NCBI GenBank assembly: GCA_964494625.1
Contig: CAZBRT010000002.1
Coordinates: 682,001 to 746,000 of the forward strand
DNA: 64,000 bases
Source: UBA2784 sp964494625
GTDB taxonomy: Bacteria; Pseudomonadota; Alphaproteobacteria; Micropepsales; Micropepsaceae
Direction of reading: 5' to 3'
Part shown: positions 34,497 through 43,070 of the stretch, piece after piece
Numbering within the stretch: position 1 is the stretch's first letter
Layout: each line of letters opens with the position of its first letter
Program-made: the position numbers and the translations under genes
Notes under the pieces: generated by a model
The model's input: only the letters and a program-made list of their open reading frames with translations
What the model was told of the DNA's origin: nothing
The model's database searches: none

Positions 34497-36326
34497 ATGG
34501 ACCTTCGCAACATTGCCATCATCGCGCATGTTGACCACGGCAAGACCACGCTGGTGGACCAATTGCTGCGTCAGTCGGGTGCGTTCCGCGAGAACCAGCA
34601 GGTGCAGGAACGCGCGATGGACTCAAACGACCTCGAGCGCGAGCGCGGCATCACCATTCTTGCCAAGTGCACGTCGGTCGAGTGGGAGGGCAAGCGCATC
34701 AACATCGTCGATACGCCGGGCCATGCCGATTTCGGCGGCGAAGTCGAGCGCATCATGTCGATGGTCGATGGCGTCGTGCTTCTGGTCGATGCGGCCGAAT
34801 CCGTCATGCCGCAGACCAAGTTCGTGCTCTCCAAGGCGCTGAAAGTCGGCGCGCGCCCCATCGTCGTCATCAACAAGATCGACCGCTCGGACGCGCGGCC
34901 TGATGAAGTGCTGGAGGAGATCTATGATCTTTTCCTTGCGATGGAAGCCAATGACGACCAGCTCGATTTCCCGGTGCTCTATGCCTCGGGACGCCAGGGC
35001 TGGGCCGTCAACGACCTGAAGGACGAGCGCAAGGACCTGTCGCCGCTTTTCTCGAAAATGGTCTCGCATATCCGCGCGCCCGCCGTATTGGGCAATGCGC
35101 GCGAGGACCTGCCCTTTGCCATGCTGGTGACGACGCTGGAGGCCGACCCCTATCTTGGCCGTATCCTGACGGGCCGCATCGAACAGGGCATCGTTGCCGT
35201 CAACCGCAGCATCAAGGCGTTGTCGCATGACGGCAAAGTGCTGGAACGCGCGCGCGTGACCAAGCTTCTCGCCTTCCGCGGCCTTGCGCGTGTGGCGGTC
35301 GAAACCGCAGGCGCGGGCGACATCGTGGCGATTGCCGGCCTCCAGAATGCAACAGTGGCCGACACGCTTTGCGACGTGACGATGGACCTGCCGGTGAAGG
35401 CGCAGCCGGTTGATCCGCCGACGATTGCCATCACGATCAGCGTCAATGACTCGCCCTTGGCAGGCCGTGAAGGCGACAAGGTGCAGAGCCGCGTGATCCG
35501 CGACCGCCTGATGCGCGAGACGCAGGGCAATGTCGCCATCCGCGTGCGCGAGACGGAAGGCGGCGACGCCTATGAAGTTTCGGGACGCGGCGAATTGCAG
35601 CTGGGTGTCCTCATCGAGACGATGCGGCGCGAGGGGTTCGAGATGTCGATCTCGCGCCCGCGCGTGCTTTTCCGCAACGACCCGGCCACCGGCGAACGCC
35701 TGGAGCCGATCGAGGAAGTGACCATCGACGTGGACGAGCCCTATTCGGGCATCGTCATCGAGAAGATGGCGCAGCGCAAAGGCGAAATGCAGGACATGCG
35801 CACGTCCGGCGCAGGCAAGGTGCGCATCGTGTTCTTTGCGCCGTCGCGCGGGCTCATCGGCTATCACGGCGAGTTCCTGACCGACACGCGCGGCACGGGC
35901 GTGATGAACCGCATCTTCCACTCGTGGAAGCCGTTCTTTGGTGCCATCGAAGGCCGCCGCAAGGGCGTGCTCATCTCCAATGGCGACGGCGATGCCGTGA
36001 CCTATGCGCTCTGGTATCTGGAGGAGCGCGGCCAGCTTTTCATCAAGACCGGTGTGCGCGTCTATGAAGGCATGATCATCGGCGAGCACAGCCGCGAGAA
36101 TGACCTGGACGTCAATCCGCTCAAGGCCAAGCAGCTCACCAATTTCCGCGCCTCCGGCAAGGATGAAGCCGTGAAGCTGACGCCGCCGCGCGTCATGTCC
36201 CTGGAGCAGGCCATCGCCTATATCGACGACAGCGAGCTTGTCGAAGTGACGCCGCGCTCCATCCGCCTGCGCAAGCGGGAACTGGTGCCGCATCTGCGCA
36301 AGCGGGCGGCCAACGCGGAGGCGTGA
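34497..36326 (+). CDS. typA: Ribosome-associated GTPase TypA/BipA
   Basis: A 609-residue translational GTPase. G1 is AHVDHGKTTLVDQLL near the N-terminus, switch I RERGITI, G3 DTPGHADFGGEVER and G4 NKIDRS. EF-G-like domains III and V and the BipA-specific C-terminal domain (residues ~480-609, with NDLDVNPLKAKQLTNFRASG) follow. TypA binds 70S ribosomes and helps assembly of the large subunit under stress or cold. The open frame extends 18 codons upstream, but ATG 34497 gives the conserved MDLRNIAIIAH start. The stop overlaps or abuts hisN. Confidence 0.97.
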   Translation: MDLRNIAIIAHVDHGKTTLVDQLLRQSGAFRENQQVQERAMDSNDLERERGITILAKCTSVEWEGKRINIVDTPGHADFGGEVERIMSMVDGVVLLVDAAESVMPQTKFVLSKALKVGARPIVVINKIDRSDARPDEVLEEIYDLFLAMEANDDQLDFPVLYASGRQGWAVNDLKDERKDLSPLFSKMVSHIRAPAVLGNAREDLPFAMLVTTLEADPYLGRILTGRIEQGIVAVNRSIKALSHDGKVLERARVTKLLAFRGLARVAVETAGAGDIVAIAGLQNATVADTLCDVTMDLPVKAQPVDPPTIAITISVNDSPLAGREGDKVQSRVIRDRLMRETQGNVAIRVRETEGGDAYEVSGRGELQLGVLIETMRREGFEMSISRPRVLFRNDPATGERLEPIEEVTIDVDEPYSGIVIEKMAQRKGEMQDMRTSGAGKVRIVFFAPSRGLIGYHGEFLTDTRGTGVMNRIFHSWKPFFGAIEGRRKGVLISNGDGDAVTYALWYLEERGQLFIKTGVRVYEGMIIGEHSRENDLDVNPLKAKQLTNFRASGKDEAVKLTPPRVMSLEQAIAYIDDSELVEVTPRSIRLRKRELVPHLRKRAANAEA

Positions 36327-36331
36327 GCCCG

Positions 36332-37135
36332 ATGCGCGAGACGATTGCGGAGCTTGAAGCCTTTGCGCATCTTCTTGCCGATGCCTCCGGCCCGCATATC
36401 CTTTCGTATTTCCGTACACCCATCGACATCGCCCACAAGGACGGGCGGTGGGATTTTGATCCCGTCACCGAGGCCGACAAGGGTGCCGAGCGCATCATGC
36501 GCACGCTGATCGCGGGCACCTATCCCGATCACGGCATCGAGGGCGAGGAATACGGCTTCACGCCGCCCAAAGGCAGCGCGGGACGCTGGGTGCTTGATCC
36601 GGTTGATGGCACACGCGCCTTCATCATCGGCATGCCGCAATGGGGCACGCTGATCGCCTTCAACGACGGCACGCGGCCGGTCGTGGGCATGCTTGACCAG
36701 CCGTTCCTCAAGGAACGCTTTGTCGGCGCCGACGGTCATGCCTATGTGCAGACGGTTGCCGGCCGCACCGCCCTGCACACGCGCGCATGCGCCTCACTCG
36801 AAGAGGCCGTGCTTTCCACCACGCATCCGACCGCCTATTTCTCGCGCGACGAGCAGGCGCTTTTCCAGCGTCTCTCGGCGAAAGCGCGCATGACGCGCTA
36901 TGGCGGCGATTGTTATGCTTATGCGCTGCTTGCCATGGGCTTCATCGATGTCATTGTCGAAAGCGCGCTCAACGCCTGGGACATCCAGGCGCTGATCCCG
37001 ATCATCACCAATGCGGGCGGCATCATCACCGATTTCGAGGGTGGTGGCGTGCAGCATGGCGGGCGCTGCATCGCCTGCGGTGATCCAAGGCTGCATGCCG
37101 AAATCCTGCCGATGCTGGCGGGCGTTGCGGTCTGA
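36332..37135 (+). CDS. hisN: Histidinol-phosphatase, inositol monophosphatase family
   Basis: A 267-residue IMPase-fold enzyme. Metal sites: DPVTEADKGAER (about 40-50), GEEYG (first Glu motif), LDPVDGTRAFIIG and WDIQALIPIITNAGG. The T-R-A-F-I-x-G-x-P-x-W segment marks the HisN type of Actinobacteria and Alphaproteobacteria, which makes histidinol from histidinol phosphate; suhB-like activity cannot be excluded. ATG 36332 has GGAGG ten bases upstream within the typA end; a GTG at 36323 overlapping the typA stop is less well spaced. Confidence 0.85.
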   Translation: MRETIAELEAFAHLLADASGPHILSYFRTPIDIAHKDGRWDFDPVTEADKGAERIMRTLIAGTYPDHGIEGEEYGFTPPKGSAGRWVLDPVDGTRAFIIGMPQWGTLIAFNDGTRPVVGMLDQPFLKERFVGADGHAYVQTVAGRTALHTRACASLEEAVLSTTHPTAYFSRDEQALFQRLSAKARMTRYGGDCYAYALLAMGFIDVIVESALNAWDIQALIPIITNAGGIITDFEGGGVQHGGRCIACGDPRLHAEILPMLAGVAV

Positions 37136-37189
37136 TTTCTTCAGCGTTCTCAATTCGTTTCCTGTTGCATTTCATTGCCTTACCCCGTA

Positions 37190-37206
37190 TTGTATATAGT
37201 ATGCAA
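37190..37206. promoter_or_regulatory. Operator-like palindrome over the GntR start codon
   Basis: TTGTATATAGTATGCAA is an imperfect 17-base palindrome (TTG-ATA on one side, TAT-CAA on the other). It includes the ATG at 37201, so a bound repressor would block its own gene. Size and shape fit a FadR/GntR-type site. Confidence 0.5.
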
Positions 37207-37881
37207 AGAGAGAAACCGCAGCGCATGAGCTTGGTGGATGAGGTGGCGGACGCGATCCGCGCACTCATCCTTGATGGCACGCTGGAAGCGGGCGCGCGCA
37301 TCAATGAAGTGCATTTGGCCGAGCGCCTCTCGGTGAGCCGGACACCGCTGCGCGAGGCAATGGGGCGACTTGTGGCGGAGGGCGCCATTCGTGCGCGGCC
37401 CCGGCACGGTCACTACGTCAAGGCAATGACAGTCGCCGAGTTCCAAGAGGTCTATGCCATCCGGCCATTGCTTGATCCCGAGGCTCTGCGTCTTGCCGGC
37501 TTGCCCGACAGGGCAAGGCTGGCGCGCCTTGCCGCGCTCAACAATCAATTGCTTGAGACGCGCGACGCCGAAGAAATCGTCACACTGGACGATGCGTGGC
37601 ACCGGATGCTTCTGGCCGACTGCCCCAATCATGAACTTACAGCGCTGATTGACAGCATGATGCTCCGTACACGGCGTTATGAGCTTGCCTATATGCGCGA
37701 GGTCAGCGCCGCACGGCAGGCAGCGACCGGCCATGGCGCCATCATTTTCCAGCTTGGGGCAGGCAATCTGGATGGCGCGTGCGCAGCGTTACGCGAAAAT
37801 CTTGTGACGGCATTGCCGCCGATAACGGCGTGGCTGAAGTCACGCCCGGCTTCGATCCCTGAAAGGACTGGACGCGCATGA
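37201..37881 (+). CDS. GntR family transcriptional regulator (FadR/FCD type)
   Basis: A 226-residue regulator. The N-terminal winged helix contains VADAIRALILDGTLEAGARI, then LAERLSVSRTPLREAMGRL and the wing AIRARPRHGHYV. The C-terminal FCD ligand domain (about 85-210) has DPEALRLAG, the metal-site D-x-x-x-H in DDAWHRML and a late H in TGHGAII. Ligand unknown. Start at ATG 37201 because the operator palindrome and the short N-terminus of the family fit; the upstream frame lacks support. The stop overlaps the ATG of the serine hydrolase by four bases, so that gene is its likely partner. Confidence 0.9.
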   Translation: MQREKPQRMSLVDEVADAIRALILDGTLEAGARINEVHLAERLSVSRTPLREAMGRLVAEGAIRARPRHGHYVKAMTVAEFQEVYAIRPLLDPEALRLAGLPDRARLARLAALNNQLLETRDAEEIVTLDDAWHRMLLADCPNHELTALIDSMMLRTRRYELAYMREVSAARQAATGHGAIIFQLGAGNLDGACAALRENLVTALPPITAWLKSRPASIPERTGRA

Positions 37882-39638
37882 AGCGGCTCCTGGTATTGGT
37901 TGGCCTTGCGATGGGGCTTGCGGCTCCGGCTTGTGCCGAAGACGATCTTGCTGCCCTTGGCGGCATGTGGATCAGCCAGAATGATTTTGGACCCGGCCCG
38001 TCCGGCGAACTCGTGCTTGAAGTGATCGGGGAAGGTTGGCGCGCCGTTTATGGCGGCGAAGAGGGCGAGGTCATCCACACAGACGGCACGGCAATCTCCA
38101 TCGCCTTTGCCAATAGCGGCAGCCGCTTTGACGGTACAATCGACATCGCGCAAGGCCGGATGGATGGGTGGTGGACGCAACCGCCAGGGCCACCCGGAAT
38201 GGCATTCGCAACCCCGGTGACACTGAACCACAGTGGCAGCGGCATCTGGCGCGGGGTCGTGCAGCCCCTGCCCCAGACTTTCACGCTTGAGATGTCACTC
38301 TTTCACCAAGAGGGCGCGTGGCGCGCCGCCTTCCGCAATCGCGAATACAATCTCAATGGCGGGTCACCACATTTCACAGTGACGCGAAACGGCGACGCGC
38401 TGGCGTTTGCAGCCACGCGGGGTGACTCTGCGCGCAATGCGACAGTTTCGGCTGATGGCGCCGTCATCGAAGTGGAATGGCCGCCTTCGCCGCAGCCACT
38501 TGTCCTTACCCGAAGCAATGCCCGCACAGATGCATCCGACACAGTTGGCTATCAGGTTCCTGCCGCGCTTCCCGACGGCTGGGCCACTGGCCGCGCACAG
38601 GATGCAGGATTTGATGAGGCGGCTCTGGATGCGCTGGTGCGTGAGATCGCGGGCGGTGATCCCTTCAGCGAAAGTCCGCAACGCATCCATTCGCTGTTGG
38701 TGATCCGCAAAGGCAGGCTGGTGCTCGACGCCTATTTCGACGGGCACGATGCCGCCACGCCGCACGATCTGCGTTCAGCGGGTAAGACACTGACGTCGAT
38801 CCTTCTGGGCGCGATGATGCAGGCAGGCGCCGATATCGGGCCGGACACCAGGCCATTTGTGCTCCTCGCCAATAATGGCGCTTCGGCAGACCCGGCGCAT
38901 GGTCAAATCATGCTGCGCCATTTGATGACACACACATCCGGCCTTGCCTGCGACGACAACGACGACGCGTCACCCGGCAGCGAAGGTACGATGCAAAGCC
39001 AGAGCGATGAGCCGGATTGGTGGGCTTTCACGCTGCGCCTGCCCGTCGTGCATCCGCCCGGCCTCCACTATGCCTATTGCACGGCCGGCATGAATCTCGT
39101 GGGTGCGGCAATGCGCAAGGTTTCTGGCGAGGCACTGCCCGCATTGTTCCAGCGGCTGGTTGCAGGACCGCTCGGCTTTGGCGCCTATCACTGGAACCTG
39201 ATGCCGAACGGGGAAGCCTATCTGGGGGGCGGCATGCACATGCGGCCGCGTGACCTTGCCAAACTTGGCCAGCTTTACCTCGATGGCGGCATCTGGAACG
39301 GCCAGAGGATTGTCAGCAGCGACTGGGTTGCAGCGTCAGTCGCGCGACAGACTGAGATTAACGAGGAAACGACCGGCATGGATGCCGAGCGATTTGCTCA
39401 GATCGCCACGCGTGGCGCGGATGGTTATGCGTGGCATCTCTATGGGGTCACAAGTGCCGGGCGGACATATGTCTCGTACGAGGCAAGCGGCAATGGCGGC
39501 CAGTATCTGGTCGTTGTGCCGGAGCTTGAGCTCGTGGTCGTCATCACCGGCGGCAATTACGGTCAAGGCTGGATCTGGACGAAATGGCGCAATGCGCTGA
39601 TCGGGGACCGCATCATTGGTGCGCTCAACCCGGACTGA
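37878..39638 (+). CDS. Exported serine hydrolase, beta-lactamase fold (class C-like)
   Basis: A 586-residue protein with a signal peptide (MKRLLVLVGLAMGLAAPACA). Residues 25-215 form an unassigned beta-rich region. The C-terminal 350 residues match the Beta-lactamase/transpeptidase-like family: nucleophile S300 in SAGK (S-x-x-K), and YCT at 400-402 where the family usually has Y-x-N. GGGMHMRPRDLAKLG and GQYLVVVPEL are family landmarks. It could act on small esters, amides or peptidoglycan peptides; no substrate is indicated. Coupled to the GntR regulator by the four-base overlap. Confidence 0.82.
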   Translation: MKRLLVLVGLAMGLAAPACAEDDLAALGGMWISQNDFGPGPSGELVLEVIGEGWRAVYGGEEGEVIHTDGTAISIAFANSGSRFDGTIDIAQGRMDGWWTQPPGPPGMAFATPVTLNHSGSGIWRGVVQPLPQTFTLEMSLFHQEGAWRAAFRNREYNLNGGSPHFTVTRNGDALAFAATRGDSARNATVSADGAVIEVEWPPSPQPLVLTRSNARTDASDTVGYQVPAALPDGWATGRAQDAGFDEAALDALVREIAGGDPFSESPQRIHSLLVIRKGRLVLDAYFDGHDAATPHDLRSAGKTLTSILLGAMMQAGADIGPDTRPFVLLANNGASADPAHGQIMLRHLMTHTSGLACDDNDDASPGSEGTMQSQSDEPDWWAFTLRLPVVHPPGLHYAYCTAGMNLVGAAMRKVSGEALPALFQRLVAGPLGFGAYHWNLMPNGEAYLGGGMHMRPRDLAKLGQLYLDGGIWNGQRIVSSDWVAASVARQTEINEETTGMDAERFAQIATRGADGYAWHLYGVTSAGRTYVSYEASGNGGQYLVVVPELELVVVITGGNYGQGWIWTKWRNALIGDRIIGALNPD

Positions 39639-39641
39639 CCG

Positions 39642-40538
39642 TCAATCGCGCAAAAACTCATCCATCGCCGCCCAGACCTGTGCACGCACGGCGTCACGCT
39701 CCATCAGCAATTCGTGTTTGGCGTCGTTGATGTGCAGGATCACCGCGTCGCGTGCCTGCATGGCAAATTTGTGGATCGCATTTGTCTGCACAAACACATC
39801 CCGGCCCGCTGTCAGGAAAAGGAGTTTTTGCGGCAGCGCGGCGGCATAACCCTTCTTGCCCGTCGCCGCCATCGCCTGTTTGGCTGCGGTGAACCAGGCC
39901 ATCGTCGGACCCGCCAGCATCAGGTCCATATTCGCGCTGAGGATGGCACGGCCGCGATCAAAGCGCCCGCGGTCCATGGTGACCGGATTGGTCTCAAACT
40001 CGTTGGCGAAAGGATGCATGTTTTCGCCGCCGGGTGCGTATTCCTCGGCCTTGCCGACCATGGCTGCGCCGCGCGCCATGCCGCCCGCTACCGGCCGCAT
40101 CCACAACGGCAGGTTGACCGCGAGCATCGGCGCGCAGATCACACCTTTCGCGAATTTCCCGCCGTAGTGCTTCAGGCCGCGAATGCCGATCTGGCCGCCC
40201 ATCGAGTGGGCAAGCATCACGAAGGGAGGCCGAAAGCGCCGCTCCGCCTCTTCCATCAATGCGGCAAGGTCGCGATCATATTCGGCAAAGTCGAGCACAT
40301 GGCCGCGCCGCCGTTCGGCCAGTGCGCGTGCTGAAAGCCCCTGCCCGCGCCAATCCAGCGTCGCCACGTCGAAACCGCGGCCCACGAACTCGCCGATCAC
40401 CTCAAAATATTTCTCGATGAATTCGCTGCGTCCATTGAGAAGGATCAGCGTGCCGCGCGCGGCTGTTCCGGCACTTCGCGGAAAGAAGGCAGCGCGGATG
40501 CGCGGGGGCTTTCCCTCGCCATCAGGCCAAAGGAACAT
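39642..40538 (-). CDS. Alpha/beta hydrolase, lysophospholipase L2-like
   Basis: At least 298 residues. The nucleophile motif is AHSMGG, preceded by TLILLNGRSEFIEKYFEVIG (oxyanion and family signature of PldB-like enzymes) and DWRGQGLS; the acid lies in TAGRDVF and the base in AKHELLME. These enzymes cleave lysophospholipids or monoglycerides. The conserved text FTLIPENPLP lies before ATG 40538, so the true start is probably further upstream. There the only good codon is a CTG that overlaps the SCP2 stop, which would be a coupled, non-standard start. Treat the N-terminus as uncertain. Confidence 0.8.
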   Translation of the reverse strand: MFLWPDGEGKPPRIRAAFFPRSAGTAARGTLILLNGRSEFIEKYFEVIGEFVGRGFDVATLDWRGQGLSARALAERRRGHVLDFAEYDRDLAALMEEAERRFRPPFVMLAHSMGGQIGIRGLKHYGGKFAKGVICAPMLAVNLPLWMRPVAGGMARGAAMVGKAEEYAPGGENMHPFANEFETNPVTMDRGRFDRGRAILSANMDLMLAGPTMAWFTAAKQAMAATGKKGYAAALPQKLLFLTAGRDVFVQTNAIHKFAMQARDAVILHINDAKHELLMERDAVRAQVWAAMDEFLRD

Positions 40539-40594
40539 CGCCTCGCCGCCTTGCGGCAGCGGGTTTTCGGGAATGAGCGTGAAGCCGGCGGCGG

Positions 40595-40918
40595 TCAGCC
40601 GCCACCTGCCTTCTGCAGGACGGGACCAAGCCGCATGGCCACACCCATGTCGCCCGTCACTTTCATCTTGCCCTGCATGAAGGCTGCTGTCGGATCTAGC
40701 TCGCGCCGGAACATCTTCATCAGGTTCTCGGCCGAGATGGTGATGGTGCAATCGGCGGGGCCATCCTCGTTCGAGACGGTGTTGGGGGTCGCCTTGCCGT
40801 CCACCAAGGTCTGGCCCTGACCCTCGAAATCGAATTTCAGGCGTGCACCCAGGCCCGAATTGTCACCAATGGCCTTGCGCAAGCCTTCGGTGATCTCCTT
40901 GATGAGGTCGGCGCTCAT
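40595..40918 (-). CDS. SCP2 sterol-binding domain protein
   Basis: A 107-residue one-domain protein of the SCP2 family (DUF/COG3255): the pattern F-x-F-E-G-x-G, then ADCTITISAENLMKMFRREL, DPTAAFMQGKMKVTGDMGVA, and a short Leu tail. Such domains bind lipids in a hydrophobic tunnel. It lies just before the lysophospholipase-like gene on the same strand, so the two may handle the same lipid. It is cytosolic. Confidence 0.9.
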   Translation of the reverse strand: MSADLIKEITEGLRKAIGDNSGLGARLKFDFEGQGQTLVDGKATPNTVSNEDGPADCTITISAENLMKMFRRELDPTAAFMQGKMKVTGDMGVAMRLGPVLQKAGGG

Positions 40919-40988
40919 GTTGCCCTTGCCTTCTGTTGAACCGGGCTGGGGAGCCCAGGATAGTCCCGTTCATTACGGCAAGGACGCG

Positions 40989-42983
40989 ATGAAGATCAAG
41001 ACAAAGAGGAATCCGGGAGCGGTATTTGGGGAGATGGGCGGCATGACGCTTCTTTCACTTGAAAGCGGCATCAGGCTTGAGGTGCGGGGCGACCATCCCC
41101 TTGCCGCCCTGGCTGCGCGGGTGCTGGCACGGCACCTTGGCATTGCCACGCGGGCGGATGCGCCGCTCATCGTGCTCGATTGCGGTCAGGCGGTCGCACC
41201 CGAAGATGAAGCCTTCTCGTGGGACGCCACCAGCCAGCGCGTCGTGCTTTCGGGCGCGGGGCCGCGCGGACTTTTATGGGCGGCCTTTGCGTTCATTGAG
41301 GCGTGCGGTTTCATTTTTCCGGCGCCGGGCATTGTGCATACGCCGCCAAGCGGCGATGTGAGGATACCCAGGCGGCACCATGGGGCCCCCAAGCTTGCCG
41401 GGCGCAGCCTCATCATTGGTCACGCCGCCTTCATGGCAGAGGTGGAAGACTGGATCCACTTTGCCGCTGCCAACAGGCTCAACACGATTTTCTTCCACAC
41501 GGATGAGCACGGGCTTGGGCTTGGTGCGATCCCCGGCAAGATCTGGCAGGCGCGCAAGGCGGCGGCCATTGCGCTTGCCCGCGCCTACGGGATGACGCTG
41601 GAACTGGGCGGGCATGGGCTTGTCGCCCTCTTGCCGCGCGAACATTTTGCACATCACCCCGACTGGTTCCGCATGAAGGACGGCGTGCGCGTGGCGGACC
41701 ACAATCTCAACCCCCTGTCGCAAGGTGCGCTCGACGAACTCTGCCGCAATGCGCGGGCGTGGTTTGCGGCAAACAGGGGCTTTGACGTCTATCATCTGTG
41801 GGCGGACGATCTGCCCGATGGCGGCTGGTGCGCGGAAGCGGCACGGGCGGGCTATTCACCGTCCGACCAGATGATGCTGGTGACGAACGCGCTGGCCCGT
41901 GTGCTTGCCGAAATCGCGCCCGGCGCGCGGCTTTCCTATCTCGCCTATCACGACACGGAAAAGGCCCCTGCACGCGTGGCGCCCTTGCCCAATGTGGCGA
42001 TCACTTTTGCGCCGCGCCTGCGCAGCTATGCGGCACCGGTCGTGTCGGACCATCCGGTCAATCGCACCTATGGCGAACTCATTGCGGCCAATGCCGCGCA
42101 CATGGGTGAAGAGGCCGCGCGCGGGGGCTTGCGCGTGTTCGAGTATTATCTGGACGCGATCCTTTTCAAGCTGATGGTGCCGCCGCTTCTGGACGTGATG
42201 GCGGAAGACCTTGCCACCTATCATCGTCTTGGCGCGCACAGTGTCGGTGCGCTGTTGACGGGGGCCGCACCTTTCCGCGTGCCGTCGATCAATGCGTTCG
42301 GCTTTGCACGGCTTTCGTGGAATCCGGCGTGGCCGCTTGACCGCATCCGCAGCGACTTTGCACGCGCCACCTTCCCCGGATTGCGCGACGGAATTTCGCA
42401 TTTCGCCGGGCTTGAGGAAGCCCTGCGCCCTGCGCTTGACATGGCACCTGATGAAGTGCGGCTGCGCCATCGACGCGCGCTTGAGGACATGCTGGATGAT
42501 CCGCCGGGCGATGTCGGTGACCCGTCCAACGCGTCACCCGAACGCGCCGCCGAGCTTTCCGTCCTGATGGCCGAGGTCGTTGACCACCTGACAGAATTGC
42601 GCGGGCAATCCGGCGTGATGCTCGACGACACCATTCCCTTTGCGCTGGGCTGGGCGACGCTGCGGCGCGACTGGTACGGGCTTGAAGCCTTGCGGGCGCA
42701 ACGTCATCCGTCGGACGCTGAGCGCGCGGTCATCGCGCGGGGCGCACGCGCGCTTGTCGATGCCATCGAGGCGCTACCAGATCAGATGGCGAAGGCGGGC
42801 CATGCGCGCGTGTGGTGCGACAATGCGCATGCGCTGCTCTTCATCTTCTGGGGGCTTCACCTTCTCAAAATCGAGCGCGATGCTTTGCCTGCGCATGAGC
42901 GCGCGGCCCATCGCACGGCCACGCGCGACCAGGCCGTGGCGGTCTTCACCCGCATCGCCGCGCTGTGGAACGAATTTCGGTGA
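40989..42983 (+). CDS. DUF4838 (glycoside-hydrolase-related) protein
   Basis: A 664-residue protein without signal peptide. The first 130 residues resemble the GH67/GH20-like N-terminal domain (VLSGAGPRGLLWAAFAFIEA CGF style). The DUF4838 domain follows: YHLWADDLPDGGWCAEAARAG, SPSDQMMLVTNALARVLAEI, LSYLAYHDTEKAP and VAITFAPRLRSY (about 265-355). The family is related to alpha-glucuronidase type barrels, but the catalytic residues are not established. ATG 40989 has AAGGAC as ribosome site. The TGA stop lies inside the left arm of a 19-base inverted repeat, so the C-terminus may have been cut by that insertion. Confidence 0.75.
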   Translation: MKIKTKRNPGAVFGEMGGMTLLSLESGIRLEVRGDHPLAALAARVLARHLGIATRADAPLIVLDCGQAVAPEDEAFSWDATSQRVVLSGAGPRGLLWAAFAFIEACGFIFPAPGIVHTPPSGDVRIPRRHHGAPKLAGRSLIIGHAAFMAEVEDWIHFAAANRLNTIFFHTDEHGLGLGAIPGKIWQARKAAAIALARAYGMTLELGGHGLVALLPREHFAHHPDWFRMKDGVRVADHNLNPLSQGALDELCRNARAWFAANRGFDVYHLWADDLPDGGWCAEAARAGYSPSDQMMLVTNALARVLAEIAPGARLSYLAYHDTEKAPARVAPLPNVAITFAPRLRSYAAPVVSDHPVNRTYGELIAANAAHMGEEAARGGLRVFEYYLDAILFKLMVPPLLDVMAEDLATYHRLGAHSVGALLTGAAPFRVPSINAFGFARLSWNPAWPLDRIRSDFARATFPGLRDGISHFAGLEEALRPALDMAPDEVRLRHRRALEDMLDDPPGDVGDPSNASPERAAELSVLMAEVVDHLTELRGQSGVMLDDTIPFALGWATLRRDWYGLEALRAQRHPSDAERAVIARGARALVDAIEALPDQMAKAGHARVWCDNAHALLFIFWGLHLLKIERDALPAHERAAHRTATRDQAVAVFTRIAALWNEFR

Positions 42984-43021
42984 CAGTGCACTTAATTAAT
43001 TTAGTGCACTGTCACCGAAAT
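42974..43021. repeat. Perfect 19-base inverted repeat overlapping a stop codon
   Basis: Arms 42974-42992 (beginning ATTTCGGTGACAGTG) and 43003-43021 are exact complements around a ten-base AT-rich centre (TAATTAATTT). It contains the TGA of the DUF4838 gene. The GGTGACAGTGCAC core is reminiscent of REP/MITE-type elements known from many proteobacteria. It could also act as a transcript-end hairpin, but there is no T-tract. Confidence 0.8.
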
Positions 43022-43070
43022 AGGAGAGTTTTCTCTCGTCCTTCCTCACTGCTGCCCTTAACGTTGCATC

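Noticed and set aside
34623..36419. A 598-codon open frame opposite typA
   Set aside because: Antisense shadow, His/Arg-rich composition, no recognisable motif; typA is certain.
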